Origin: Ariolimax columbianus
Taxonomy: Eukaryota > Mollusca > Gastropoda > Stylommatophora > Arionidae
Assembly (NCBI GenBank): GCA_036924085.1
Contig: JAVGWX010000011.1
Coordinates: forward strand, 13,890,318 to 13,954,317
Direction of reading: 5' to 3'
Length of the DNA stretch: 64,000 nt
A model generated the notes under the pieces. That model was not told the origin of the DNA. It ran no database searches and saw only the letters and a program-made list of their open reading frames with translations. The translations under genes were made by a program, and so were the position numbers. This document shows positions 32,023-43,378 of this stretch, piece by piece; position 1 is the first letter of the stretch; every line of letters begins with the position of its first letter.

Positions 32023-32759
32023 CTAGAAAGATGGGAATTTTTGATAAAGGAAAGATCGTAAGTATATCACAGCAGTGAATGGAACAGTAAAAACATTGAT
32101 GTTGTCATGGTAACCTCATTTGTTCCAGATGTCTATATATAGGTCTGGTTTGTCTTTGTCTTTGTAAATTAAAGATGTTATAGGAGAAGAAGAAGAAGAA
32201 GAAGAAGAAGAAGAAGAAGAAGAAGAAGAAGAAGAAGATAGAAAAGAAGAAGATGAAAAAATGATGATAGTTTAAAGAGGGATAAGACAAAATCATGATC
32301 GGGTGAGGAAGTTTAGAGTGACATGACATATACATCAGAGGGTGAAAAAGTTTAGAGGGACAGGACATACATAACAAGAGGGTGAAGAAAGCACTAACGC
32401 GAATGCGATTGGAGATGAAAATGCTTTAAAAGAGACGGAGGACGACGAAAAACAATTAAATACATACTAGAACAATAGAACGGCAAGAAAAAGAAGAAAT
32501 ACATTTTTACAAAAATAAAAAATATTTTCATTAATTTGATATAGCTTAGTCGCTCAATTTCTACCATTGAGAAAATAAACACTAGAAATGGTGTCATCTG
32601 AATTCTGATTGGCACAGCATGGGAATGACAGCTGGTTAGAAGTCCTCGCTAATACCAACACTCGCCAGGTGTTTCTCTTTACCTGAGTACATGGGCCAGT
32701 TTGGAAAAAACAGCTCTGCTCATATAAAACTGATTGATAAAGCAATAAATGAAACTGGC
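32023..32759. other. Receptor intron (last): (GAA)n run and no gene
   Basis: A nearly pure (GAA)n tract of about 54 bp lies at 32184-32237, read as poly-Phe/Lys-like frames on either strand. The rest shows no recognised element until the retroelement at 32760. Confidence 0.6.
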
Positions 32760-33217
32760 CGGATAGTTACAGGGTGTCTAAGACCTCTCTCTGTCGCTGT
32801 CTATCACTCAGGCGCGCATAGGCCATCAACCAACCCTCGACAAGCAGCTCTGTCCCGTGCAATGTTTTCTATTTCCTTCCAGCTTCTTCCTGTTTTCTTT
32901 ACTTTCCCCTCCAGATCTTGTCTCCATGTAACATTCCAGGTGCCGAGTTTGGAAGGCTTCCTTGTCGAAAGAAAGGTAGTCGGCAGTCCAGCTTCCTTCC
33001 GGGTTTTGCTGAGCCGCGTAACAAGCCCTGATGAGGGGACCTTTTCCTTCAAAGACGGCTTTGGGTTCGTTTTGGTTGTCGTTTTTGTAGCAATTGTTTT
33101 TTTGACGAGATGGGGTAGCTGGCCCACGCTCAACCTTTCTACTGTCTCATCCGGACTTAACACCGGCCATGGCGGAGATTGTCTACAACCTACTTTAGCT
33201 GAAAATTTATATACCAC
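32760..33217 (-). mobile_element. Internally deleted RTE-like retroposon (5' end joined to 3' end)
   Basis: The minus frame 32804-33217 ends in a retrotransposon C-terminus, TWRQDLEGKVKKTGRSW and RDRAACRGLVDGLCAPE, clearly matching the 3' coding end at 39690-39960. Where the other copy has the region after WMGHTLRKP, this one instead reads TRKPSKLGTWNV. LGTWNV is the usual opening of the RTE endonuclease domain. The frame crosses the junction without a break, suggesting a large internal deletion that joined the start of the protein to its last 40 residues. Confidence 0.65.
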
Positions 33218-33369
33218 ATAATCGGCGAAGCACCACCTCAGACACGACGAAGTGTCGCATCAGAAATTAAAAGACACAGGTAAACTACACAGGGTACTGT
33301 ATGTTCGGGTACCAGGTGCAGTGTACAGAACATCAAGCTAGACGAAGTTTCTTAGAGTCAACACATTCC

Positions 33370-33990
33370 CTGCATAATAATATAGTTGTCCATCGTTGTC
33401 GATGAGGACCGCCGACATCATCCTTGTAACAGATTTCCATGTTGGGTGTGGGTGCGCATGTGGCTGAACAGGACAATGCGGACACGAAAACATCTGCTAC
33501 ATATCGGGCACACGAGGTTTGTAGAAGGTGATGATGTTCCCGCTGTTCGGGATTTCTGGGTCTCGCGTCTGTTCTGGACTTTCACAACACGGTCGTCTTC
33601 GCTGTTACCTACATCCGCTTTGACTGCGCTCCTCCAGTCATATCTGTTTTGAGCAAGACATTCCCAGGTGGTGATATATATCTGGCAACTTTTCAGTGAG
33701 TCCCTCAGACCGTCTTTAAAACGTTTCTCTGGGCGCCCTTTCTCGCACCATCTCTCTCCCAGCTCGCCGTAGAGAAGCTTCTTTGGGAGCCATTAGTCTG
33801 ACATACAGACGAGATGTCAGGCCCATTCTAGTTGTGCTTTTTCTAGCAGTGCACGTATACTGAGCATGTCAGCTCGCGAGAGACCTTCGATATCAATGAC
33901 ACGATCTTGCTATCGAATGTGGAATAATTGCCTCAGGCAACCTTTGTGGAAGTGGTTCAACCTTTTTTGCATGTCCCTAGATGTAATTTC
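33370..33990 (-). mobile_element. CR1/L2-like retrotransposon C-terminal region with zinc finger
   Basis: Minus-strand pieces read WLPKKLLYGELGER, RFKDGLRDSLKSCQI, NRYDWRSAVKADVG and RRETQKSRTAGTSS, then a C2H2 finger LVCPICSRCFRVRIVLFS followed by HMRTH. This KKxLYGEL…DxLKxxL…DWR…C2H2 order is the recurring tail of a class of invertebrate non-LTR proteins. Frameshifts and stops make it a relic. It lies in the last receptor intron. Confidence 0.75.
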
Positions 33991-34039
33991 AGAAAAACAC
34001 TGCACTAAAAATGAAACGGGTTAACGCAGATCGAGCTGC

Positions 34040-34430
34040 AGGAGAAAAATGCGTCTGAAAGCCTACACTATGTGGAAGTCACTAAGTAGACTCAAAACTG
34101 GCGTATTACGATGTAGGAAGAATTTAAAGAGAATAGGATACAGGGATTATGAGACATGCGACTGTAAAGCAACACAAAATCCAGATCACCTGAGGATCTG
34201 TAGAGACCTTTTGGAAATATGGATGACATGTTCAAGGGGAATTACCAGGCAATCCACGTGGCTGAACATTAGAGGCATGATGTCTGACGTGATGCCCATG
34301 GCTAAGACCACTGGAAGCTCTGACGTGGTGTCCATGCCACTGAAAGCTTTGACATGTGCCCAGGACACTGGAAGTTCTGACGTGTAACCAGGACACAGAA
34401 AGCTCTGACGTGATGCAAAGGACAGGGGAC
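34040..34430 (+). mobile_element. Non-LTR retrotransposon 3' end with partly duplicated tail
   Basis: Frame 34049 encodes LSRLKTGVLRCRKNLKRI, then CDCKATQNPDHLRICRDL. This is the RLRTGxxR…C-x-C…H…C cysteine cluster ending many non-LTR proteins, with the Gly of CDCGA lost. It is followed by three or four imperfect repeats containing GGAAGCTCTGACGTG and a CCAGGACAC segment. A sister 3' end, with an expanded array, is at 52560-53345. Confidence 0.7.
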
Positions 34431-34745
34431 GTAATCAAGTAACCATAGGATCTAAAGGTGTAATCTTTTTCTTGTGGCTTTTACATGATCTCCTTGCTCA
34501 AACCTCCTTAGTCGCCTCCTACACAAAGTCAAACATTATTATTATGTCCTGTTCCACTTTAAGTCGCTGGTTTCCTCTGCAGAAATTAACAAATATTATA
34601 ATTGTTAAGTTTTGACTTTGTCTATCAAGGCTTCCGTTTTCTATAAAAATACTTTCCATCTTATTTAACTTTTGGACCTGCAAAATTGTGATAATATTCA
34701 TATATATTTTAGGGGAAAAACACTAATAGGATGTAATGTTGTTCA

Positions 34746-34748
<3 letters not shown>

Positions 34749-34822
<74 letters not shown>

Positions 34823-34825
34823 TAA
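34749..34825. repeat. (AT)n microsatellite beside a receptor splice donor
   Basis: About 38 AT dinucleotides begin roughly 12 bases downstream (minus strand) of the donor of receptor exon 34837-35056. Length change here could alter the spacing or structure next to the donor. Confidence 0.95.
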
Positions 34826-34836
34826 ACTGTCCATAC

Positions 34837-35056
34837 CAGGTTTGAACAAAGCAATCGCTTTAATACAAGCGATCTCTGTAGCGTCCAGGGACATCTCTCT
34901 CAACCGCATGACCATTTCATAGACGGTGACACTCTCCCCGAGCTCTGCACTGGATGCTGCCACGTCATCTCTCTGGAGCAGGTGCTCTACGGGCAGCCCC
35001 CACTGTACGATGCCTAGAATGAACAATTCCTTCCACGCAGATGCCATTAGGACAGT
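34837..35056 (-). CDS. dsf-like (NR2E): NR2E nuclear receptor, ligand-binding domain exon
   Basis: Encodes TVLMASAWKELFILGIVQWG, continues LPVEHLLQRDDVA and ends REMSLDATEIACIKAIALFKP. The SWxELFxLxxxQW and LDATExACxKxIxLFKP blocks are those of TLX/dsf-type receptors. The acceptor is TTTTCCACAG and the donor CCTG|GTATGG. It enters in phase 0 and leaves in phase 1. No stop or frameshift. Confidence 0.92.
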
Positions 35057-35384
35057 CTGTGGAAAATATTTGGAGATCCATTGTGAGTGAGACGGAGTCA
35101 AATGTTGATGTTTAGACTATTTGTATAAGTCGAAGGTTTCTGAGATCGGCAGATAGAAATACGCACCGGTAGCTAGACAAACAAATGGACACCCATGAAG
35201 GTAGACAGACATACTGACAAGGAAATCGCCGTATATTTATATAGTTACATACACAAACACACACATATATAAATAGATAGACTGACGTGCATACACATAA
35301 ATAGACAGATAGACATGCAGGTAAGTAGGTAGATAGGTATGTATGTACGTAGATAGGTAGGTAGGCAACCAGACATAAATAGCT

Positions 35385-35500
35385 GAATGGATTGATGGAT
35401 GGAGAAAGGTAGAATGATGGATGGATGGATGAATGGATGGATGGATGGATGGATGGATGGATGGATGGATGGATGGATGGATAGATAGATAGACAGACAG
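35385..35500. repeat. (ATGG)n and (ATAG)n tetranucleotide tract
   Basis: A block of TGGATGGATGGA repeats runs into TAGATAGATAGACAGACAGA, with related degenerate tetranucleotides on both sides (35230-35600). Poly-proline/serine-like frames through it are artefacts. Confidence 0.95.
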
Positions 35501-35654
35501 ACAGACACATACAAATGGATAATATTTATATATACAAACACTTGGGCAAACTCGAAACCAGAAATACTGATATACTGATAGACATATAAACATACAGGTA
35601 TGCAAATTGGGCGACAGGTATATATGAGGGGGTATAGACTAACGTCTGATCAGG

Positions 35655-35965
35655 CGAAATATTGATCAGACATGTTAGTCAGTGTCAGGCATAATATACT
35701 GACCAAGACCCCCACCTTGGCTTCCTCATAGCCCTTCGTTGGAAACGGGCTGTTTTCATGGCAGCCTGGCTAACGAGGTGCGGATCGACGTGATCCCCGT
35801 AGCAGTAAGAGGCACGCAAATGAACCCAAGCATATCACAACCGCCTATGTCCACCTTCATCCACACGCTCACAAAGTGAAGAAAGCTACTGCAACCCGCC
35901 ACTTAACGTCATTTTCAAATCGCACAAAAGAGTAAACCAACTCATTGTGGACATTCGAAAAAACA
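35655..35965 (+). mobile_element. D-family retroposon, near full length, (AAC)n tail
   Basis: Reads from ATTGATCAGACATGTTAGTC through CAAGACCCCCACCTTGGC and the GATCGACGTGATCCCCGTAG block to CAACTCATTGTGGACATTC, then a CAACAACAACAA tail. The A-rich trinucleotide tail fixes the orientation of the family as a retroposon. It lies in a receptor intron. Confidence 0.8.
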
Positions 35966-36519
35966 ACAACAACAAAGTTTATTTTACGAATAAATTTCAG
36001 TTAGGCTTGACACAAGGACCGTTTGGAACTTAACGTTTGTCAAAAGACGGGGAAATAACTCGTCGCAACACGTAATGTTTTTTTCGAAATGTGAAATTCT
36101 TATCTCGTCTTCGTTTTGGATGTTAGAAACTTCTTTCAAGAAACAAAAAGACGCTTTCAGTTGTAGGTTCTTCCATTTAAAACCTCTGAGTTTCTGATAC
36201 TTGTCTTTTGGGAAACTTAAAAGTCAGTGAACCGTCCTTGACCTTTGTCTTCAGGTCTTAGTTCTTTTGCAGTTCAACAATTTAATGAGCAAGGAAGGTA
36301 GAGCTTTGTTCAGCGTCAACAACAAATGGAGAAGAGACGATATTTAGATTTGCTTCTCGTGCTGAAAAACTCCGGATATGAATTCTTCATTCAAAAACAT
36401 CAACTCGTCAGTAAAAGATTTACAATCAAAATAATTGCTACGGCTCACATGTTGGGGAAAATGTTGAGTATGGACTAAAGTTAGTTGATTTTCTCAGAGT
36501 TTATGTGTGTTGTGAACGA

Positions 36520-36945
36520 ACTGAATGTGTCCTTACAGGTCACGGACCAACTGAATGTGTCCTTACAGCTAATGGGCCAACTTAATGGGTTCATACAGCT
36601 CATGGACCAACTTAATGTGTCCATACAGCTCATGGACCAGCTTAATGTGTCCACACAGCTCATGGACCAACTTAATGTGTCCCCACAGCTCATGGACCAA
36701 CTTAATGTTTCCATACAGCTCATGGGCTAATTGAATGTGTCCACACAGCTCATCGACCAACTTAATGTGTCCATACAGCTCATAGACCAATTGAATGTGT
36801 CCATACAGCTCATGGACCACCTTAATGTGTCCATACAGCTCATAGACCAATTGAATGTGTCCATATAGCTCATGGACCAACTTAATGTGTCCATACAGCT
36901 GATGGACCAATTGAATGTGTTCATACAGTTCCTGAACCAGGTGTC
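36520..36945. repeat. 30-bp minisatellite, about 14 copies
   Basis: The unit contains CATGGACCAACTTAATGTGT and CCATACAGCT, in register with a 30-bp period. Units alternate between CTTAATG and TTGAATG forms. Frames are open in both directions because of the period. Confidence 0.95.
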
Positions 36946-37004
36946 CTTCATTTTGGAACTTAGCCTTGAGCTCATTAAGATTAATTGTCAAATTCACAAG
37001 CATG

Positions 37005-37210
37005 CAAGGCCATACAGTCAAGTTTACAAGCCACACAAGGCCATACAGTCAAGTTTACAAGCCACACAAGGCTATACAGTCAAGTTTACAAGCCCCACAA
37101 GGATATACAGTCACGTTTACAAGCCACACAAGGCCATACAGTCAAGTTTACAAGCCACAGAAGGCCATACAGTCAAGTTTACAAGCCATGCAGGGCCATA
37201 CAGTTAAGTT
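37005..37210. repeat. 31-bp minisatellite, about 6.5 copies
   Basis: The unit contains AGTTTACAAGCCACACAAGG and CCATACAGTC. It shares only the CCATACAG word with the 30-bp array just upstream. Confidence 0.9.
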
Positions 37211-37589
37211 TTGTTTTCTAACTCCCACATAGGTTCTCCTTCCATGTCCATAAAAACAGATTGAAAGGTTGTTTAGTACAACGGTAGAGCACTCGTTTTT
37301 CATTTGATTCCCACTACCGGCACCCCCAGTCAAAACCAGGTGTCCCGGGTCCTGGACGGCCCCACATCCTAGGACATATAACTAGATGTTCCGGGTCCTG
37401 GACGGGCCCACATTCTCAATATTCATCGTCTGCAAATCCCCACTTTTCCAGGATTAGACCCACATCTTGACACACATGTTCTTAACCTGTCCAGAGATCT
37501 CCACCTAGTATACAGCAAATCATGTCCTGGTGCAGGTTCCTCTTTGATCTCCATCCAACCTTCACCGTTCTTTTGGCGCCACTATTCTA

Positions 37590-37990
37590 TGCGGTTTCTC
37601 TCGGGGCTTTGTTTTGATGAATGTACAGTCCGCAGAAAACTTTTCTTGATTTAAGTGACATTCTTTCTGGTGTATGTCCAAAAAGAGGGTGTCTCTGGTC
37701 AAAGAACTGATTTTGTCTCTCAACTTCAGATGCGACATGTCTTCTAATATCCGGAGATGCGATACCAGCGATTGCATAGACTTTCTCCGTTGGTGTCGGT
37801 TAAAGGCATCCTGTTACAATTCTGAATGTTTCATTTACTGCCACATCGACATTTTTCGTGTGTGTAGATCCATTCCATACTGGTTCCGCATACTCTGTCG
37901 CCGAGAGATATAGTGCAAGGGGCTGATGTGTAGAACACTGTTTGGAATGCTCCCCATGTAGTGTTTGTTAGCTTGCGAATTATATTATTT
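37590..37990 (-). mobile_element. Jockey-like retrotransposon fragment
   Basis: A diverged relative of the element at 49750-51440: both share in + text the order GAAAACTTTTCTTGATTT, TCTGGTGTATGTCC, the TGTTGGTGT…TTAAAGGCA block and TAGTGTTTGTTAGCTTGCG. The copy at 49750 encodes a recognisable reverse transcriptase end, so this one is assigned by homology. Confidence 0.6.
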
Positions 37991-38499
37991 CTTGCACTGA
38001 CATTTTGTTTTACTGCATCGTAGTGTGCCTTGTGCCACCGTGGTCATAATATGGACGAATTTAATTGATTTTGCAAAAGACATTTTGTTGGTGTAGAATG
38101 CAGTGAATTGGGCAGATTTAAAACAAAATTGATATTCAGATCGGATAACTGATATGATTTTAAAAGTCATTGCTGGAGCCATATAAGTTGTTTTTCACTT
38201 TAACTTCCCCCATTCAAGGTGGAATTTATGAAAAACAATTCTTACTTCATGGAAAATGTATTCTCGCCTCTATCTTTCTATTGTTTGAAAAGCAAGTAAT
38301 TCTTGAAAATAGCATCAACTCCACGGACAAATATACCCAACTGAGGCGTTTTGTTATACGCTGCGTTCCCGTCTAGAGCAACTGAATAGGCTTCAAATTG
38401 TGACCCGAGTTCTTTGAAGCCTAATTTTATGTCATCTGCATTTCTGTCGATACGTCTCGCCATAGACCAACGATAAAGACTGTTTTGTTCAATGATATT

Positions 38500-38590
38500 G
38501 GATTGGATGCACTGGGGCAAACAAAAACAGTACAACGCATACCGCCTTTATGAAAAGAGAAATAAGACGAACACAGACAAAAAACAACAT
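38500..38590 (+). mobile_element. T-family SINE tail, diverged
   Basis: Only the tail is recognisable: GGATGCACTGGGGCAAACA, CAACGCATACCGCCTTTATG, AATAAGACGAACACA. These match GCACTGGGCCGACAGGCGCA and onward in the full T copy at 40261. Confidence 0.5.
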
Positions 38591-39017
38591 ATGCAGTAGA
38601 AAAAGTAAGACACATTATTTCATATGTAAAGAGACAGACAGACAGGCAGACAGTCTTGATCAAACTTAGACAAAAGACATAATTGAACATGATGGTAGGT
38701 AAATGCCAGATACTCTAAAGAAACAGACGTCTAGACAGACAAGCATACGGACAAATATACAAACAGACATATAGACAGACACATAGAAAGACTGACCGAT
38801 ACGCAGACACACAGGCAAACATGTAATCAGACAAGCGGCCAGATATACAGGACTCAGGTAGATGGACACACTTGCAGGTCGATATATAGATAAGCAAAAA
38901 AGGGGGGATGGGCAGATAGAAAGACATGCATATAGATTGAGAATTAGACGCACAGATAGTCATTCCGCAAGAAAAACATACGTACAGACACAATGACAGA
39001 CATTCGCACACGCTGAC

Positions 39018-39173
39018 CTGATCTCCTGAGCTGAGAGCAATGAATGCTGGGATGTGCCTAACCCACGTGACCACTGTAAACAGAAGTCTGGCCATGACCT
39101 CTTGTAGAAGATCCTGATGGAATGTGGTCACTATAGGAGGCGCTACGGGGGCCGTAAAGGCTGAAGGTCCTTG
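39018..39173 (-). CDS. dsf-like (NR2E): NR2E nuclear receptor, start of ligand-binding domain
   Basis: Encodes 52 residues: QGPSAFTAPVAPP, then FHQDLLQEVMARLLFTVVTW and VRHIPAFIALSSGDQ. The ETxARLLFxxVxWxKxxPxFxxLxxxDQ block is helix 3 to helix 5 of an NR2 ligand-binding domain, where the nuclear-receptor signature lies. The acceptor is TTCTCTTTCAG and the donor GATCAG|GTCAGC. It is phase 0 on both sides, so it fits exactly between the neighbouring exons. Confidence 0.9.
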
Positions 39174-39689
39174 CTGAAAGAGAATATAAGCTAGCCTAAA
39201 CCTAAACACGCATAGCTTTCACATTCAAAATAATACAGGTTTTTAAATAGTAATAGCCGCGTTCAGTGATGACTGTAGGATGATGCGACCTTGAAATGGT
39301 AACTCTACTGAGTTTTGGGAAAAATCTGCATACTATGCTATCTCAAGTCGTTTCGACATGATTTTGCCAATGGCCAAGGGTAGCACAGGGACAGAGAGTA
39401 AGGTTTACAAAATGCGCAGTTTCTTTCTCACTTTAATCAAATCAACAGCGCAACTCATCCATTTCAGCGGACACGGCAAGAGAACAGACCGCTGGCATGG
39501 TTGAACAAGGAGAGTGACCTTCATCACTTGTGATGGAGGAACATCACTCATCTATGTTCATTGTTGGTATGGCATCTACTTTCTATCTCAGCACATTTGT
39601 TTTCAGATGTATTTATGTGTCCTTCAGTGAATCCAAAACCTTTTTATGGAGGAAAGAATATGGCCACTGTACATGCAGGCTTGTCTTTA

Positions 39690-41860
39690 GTGAGGATTCT
39701 CTCTCTTTCGCCTTCTATCACCCAAGGGTGCATATGCCATCAATCAACCCTCGAAAAGCAGCTCTGTCCGGTGCAATCTTTTCCACTTCCTTCCAGCTTT
39801 TTCCTGTGTTCTTTACTTCCGCCTCCAGATCTCGTCTCCAGTGTATTCCTTGGTCTACCCATGCCTCTCCTTCCCTTGAGGGGGCGAGGGAGGGGGTTCC
39901 ATGATAAGGATTGTCTTGTAATACTGGCCTTGGGCTTTCTTAATGTATGTCCCATCCATCTCCACTTTCTTCTTCAGATTTCCTGTTCCAATTTACCTTG
40001 TCCCGCTCTTTCCCACAGTCTGTCGTTTGTAACTTTGTCAAACCATTTTATACCAAGAATCGTTCTCCGGCATCTGTTGACAAAACCCTGCAGTCTCCTG
40101 TCATTGCCTTTGGTCATCCTCCAGGTTTCCGCTCCATACAACAGGACTGGCTTCACATTTGAGTTGAAAATCCTTATGTTCACCTTCCTTGTTATGTCCC
40201 TGGGGCTCCATGTGGGTTTCAACATTCCGAAAGCAACTCTTGCTTTTTATACCTTCGTCTAAGGGGACGGCGTGGCCTAGTGGTTAAGTGGCACGGCTCA
40301 CAATCCGAAGGTGCTGGGTTCGATCCCCATCACAGCACCGGCCGTTACCCCGGGGAAGCAAACCCTTAGAAAATGCAGGAGGAAGCAGACCCTTACATAA
40401 AATGCATGCTGAAGTCGGATGCACTGGGCCGACAGGCGCAAAATAAAAAACACAGTGCAACGCACACCGCCTTTGGGATTAGAAAAATAAGGCGAACGCA
40501 AAACAAAACAAAAAAATACCCTCGTCTGTCCTTCCTTCCTTGTTGATGATATTTCCTAGGTATGTAAATATATCTGCCTCTTCTAGTAGCGTTCCTCTTA
40601 GCCCAATTGGTTCTGTGTTTTCTGCATTTACCCTACATAATTTTTGCCTTTTTCTCACGAATCTTTAAACCGGCTTGTTTTGAGGTTTTATCCTGTCTAT
40701 CCAATTTCATTAGCATTTGGCTTTCGCTGTGGGACAGAAGAGTTAGATCATTCGCAAAATCCAGGTCCTCCGGCTGTTTATCCAAGTTCCACTGGATTCC
40801 ATTTCTTTCATTTGTTCTTACTTTCATAATCCAGAACACTACCAGGATAAACAGGAAAAGCGACAGTAGGCAACCCTGTCGTACACCTGATTTAATTTTG
40901 AATGGCTCTATGAGTTGTCCTTCTTGTATAACTGTACATTGCATATTTTCATACGTCTGTCTTATTATGTTTCTGAGCTTTTCAGGAATTCCATAGTGCC
41001 TCAATAGTTTCCAGAATATATCTCGGTCCAAACTTTTGAAAGCCTTTTCACAATCAACGAAATTGATGTACAAACTCGAATTCCATTCCAATGATTGCCC
41101 CACAATTATCTGCAATATGGCTATTTGGTCAATGCATGATCTATTCTGTCTGAAGCCCGCCTGCTCATTTCTTATCTTGTTATCCACTGCCTTTTTCAAC
41201 CTTTCTAGTATTGCTCTATTTAACACCTTTCACGGCACTGATAATAACATTATTCCTCTATGGTTTTTGCATTCCTGTAAATCTCCCTTCTTAGACAATT
41301 TCACCAGGTAGCCCTCTATTAAATCTCTCGATAAGCTTCTTTGCTCCACGATGGCGCCTATTAAGTTGTGGAGCATGTTAGTAGTTGGTTTCAACATCTG
41401 CTTTTATGGCTTCCGGTGGTATCCATCAGGTCCTGCTGCTTTCCCGTTCCTTAGAAACGCTTTTACCCTTCTAATCTTTTCTTTAGTTACATTATCACAG
41501 TTGATCGGCAGGTCCTCCTCTGCTGGTGGGACGTCTGGTGGGTTGTCTATTCAGAAGTTCTTCAAAGTATTCTACCCATCTTTTCTTCTGTTCTTCAAGG
41601 TTAAGTATCTTTTCCCCAAGTGTATTTTTAATTGGTCTGCTTTGTTGTTGATACTTTCCGGATAGTTTCTTGGTAGCTTCATAAATACCTTTCATATTTC
41701 CCTTTCCTGCAACCTCTTCCGCTTCTACAGCCAGACCATCAATGTATCGTGTTTTGTCCACCTTGATGTTCTTTTTAACTTCCTTGTTGCTCTCTACGTC
41801 ATCTTTCTGTGCCGTCCTTTTTGCGGCTCTCATTTTATTATTTAGTAAGGCCATTTTCTT
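39690..41860 (-). mobile_element. RTE-like non-LTR retrotransposon, broken, with nested SINE
   Basis: In minus order: 41854-41495 has KRWVEYFEELLNRQ (region before the reverse transcriptase). 41226-40633 has the RT with NEQAGFRQNRSCIDQIAIL, VDCEKAFKSLDRDIFWKLLR, SGVRQGCLLSLFLF and LDFANDLTLLSHS. After the nested T SINE, 40225-39740 has [22 protein letters not shown] and C-terminal sequence. The catalytic FADD box reads FAND, a loss of the first essential Asp, and frameshifts are present. It lies in a receptor intron. Confidence 0.85.
40261..40515 (+). mobile_element. T-family tRNA-derived SINE, full length, with target-site duplication
   Basis: About 255 bp. The tRNA-like head has an A box (GTGGCCTAGTGGTTAAG) and a perfect B box (GGGTTCGATCCCC). 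The body contains ATGCTGAAGTCGGATGCACT and GGGCCGACAGGCGCAAAAT, and the tail is AGGCGAACGCAAAACAAAA. The flanks ATACCTTCGTCT (40249-40260) and ATACCCTCGTCT (40516-40527) form a 12-bp duplication with one mismatch. It is inserted into the RTE element 39690-41860, so it is younger. Confidence 0.92.
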
Positions 41861-42284
41861 ACTTCGCCTCTTCTCGAACTTACTGATTGTTTCTGCTTTT
41901 ATCCATTATTTATGTGACCATTTCTTCATTCCTAGCACTTCTTCGCATGCAGGTCTCCATGTACCTTGTACATGTTCCCATTCATCCTCAAGGCTGACCC
42001 CTTCATCTATTGCTTCAGAGCTTGATATCTATTTCTGAGTCTTATATGGGACTCATATTCTGATCACCTTCTTTCAGGTTTTGTTAGTGATGATAAACGG
42101 GTATTAATACTGAGGGCAGCAACCTCTTCATGTGATAAACATAGCTATATGAACATCAACAGCAAGAGCATACAAAAGTGCTTAGACGCAGACTGCCTGT
42201 AAGTGGATATATTCAGTAGAAATAGGTCTGACGAGGTCACATGGAGAATAAACAAGATATACATGCAAAACATCGACCATCACA

Positions 42285-42495
42285 CGAGAACACACACACG
42301 AACACACACACACACACACCGACGAACACACATACACATACATACACCCACACACAAACACACACACCCACACACACACACACAGACATACACACCCACG
42401 AACACACACCCACACCCACACACACACAAATCCACACACATACCCCCCCACACACACAGACACACACACCCACCCACAAACACACACACATACTA
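42285..42495. repeat. (CA)n-rich microsatellite
   Basis: About 210 bp of imperfect ACACAC with interspersed CCC and ATAC steps. Cys/Val-rich and His/Thr-rich frames here are artefacts. Confidence 0.95.
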
Positions 42496-42604
42496 AAGAA
42501 GAGAATGTAAATATTCAAGATAAAATGCCCCATGTAGAACCTTGCTTATCGGCAGCTGGAAATAGAACAATATTGGATCGTAAACAGCATCACGCCAATG
42601 AAGA

Positions 42605-42900
42605 TGAAATCAGGGTGGAGCACAGTGAATGAGTGAGTAGCGGGCAACAACGCAGATCTGAATGGTATGCATTAGGACCAGCAAACCACAGTTGACCAAG
42701 ACCTCATTCTACTTCCAAGCGGCGAGCCATGAAACAGGATGCGTTAGTGTAATCTCATTTAAAGAATAGAGATCGCAGTGGGAAGGCAAATCCGGTATGC
42801 TATATCACTAGCTGAAATACTGGCAGCAAAATACGATACAGTGTAATAGCGTCTTTTTCATGACAAACGGAGAAAAAGAAGAAGAAGACGAAAGACAAGG
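42605..42900 (+). mobile_element. S-family SINE, highly diverged copy
   Basis: Head words (CACAGTGAATGAG, GACCAGCAAACCACAG) and the middle AAGACCTCATTCTAC are recognisable, and it ends in a GAAGAAGAAGACGAA tail. The core is badly eroded. Confidence 0.45.
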
Positions 42901-43121
42901 AGAAGACAAAGAAGATGAAGGTGACTCTGCACACGATGATCAACCATATTAACAGCTTTTAAGTGTTTGAAATCAGAAAATGTTCGATCATCTGACATCT
43001 AAATTTAGAATTACAATTTGCTCTGTGAAGCGAACTAATATTTTGTCAATCAGCTTTTGTGTACCAAATATCATGACTAATTTTGGTGGGTTTAGGAATT
43101 TGGAATTAAGTGGCGACTTAC

Positions 43122-43378
43122 GTGTACTCTCATGATGTCATTAAAACGATTGACGTAGCCCAGCATCAGCATCTGTGTTTCAGGGATGACGTGTGATGAA
43201 GCCATGGCGACGTCGTGTGGATATTGCAATGGCAGAAGCCGACAAGGAGTTCCTACGCTGACGCTTAAATCTATGGGATGATCCTGTGAACTTTGACCGC
43301 TTGGATCAATCATGAGTTGGCCTGACAGGTCACCTGGTTTTGGTTTTGGCTTTCTTGGACCCCGTTCGTGTTGAACAG
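43122..43378 (-). CDS. dsf-like (NR2E): NR2E nuclear receptor, DBD C-terminal extension and hinge
   Basis: Begins VQHERGPRKPKPKPG, the conserved stretch that directly follows the second zinc finger in NR2 receptors (its first Ala codon is split with the previous exon). The hinge contains HPIDLSVS; PIDLS fits the PxDLS motif used to bind the corepressor CtBP. It continues CRLLPLQYPHDVAMA and ends LGYVNRFNDIMRVH. The acceptor is ATTTTGCAG and the donor GTACAC|GTAAGT. It enters completing a GCT codon and leaves in phase 0. The hinge is short compared with the long low-complexity hinge of Drosophila dsf. Confidence 0.9.

Noticed and set aside
35112..35605. Overlapping frames rich in Ile, His, Pro and Ser
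   Set aside because: Tetranucleotide microsatellite translated in three frames.
37255..37320. tRNA-like sequence (TACAACGGTAGAGCACTCG)
   Set aside because: The D-arm-like half looks tRNA-derived, but there is no acceptable B box or closing acceptor stem; at most a decayed SINE head.
40280..40345. Genuine tRNA gene at the T SINE head
   Set aside because: A and B boxes are good, but the sequence continues into the SINE body and tail with a target-site duplication, and a paired acceptor stem is not evident.
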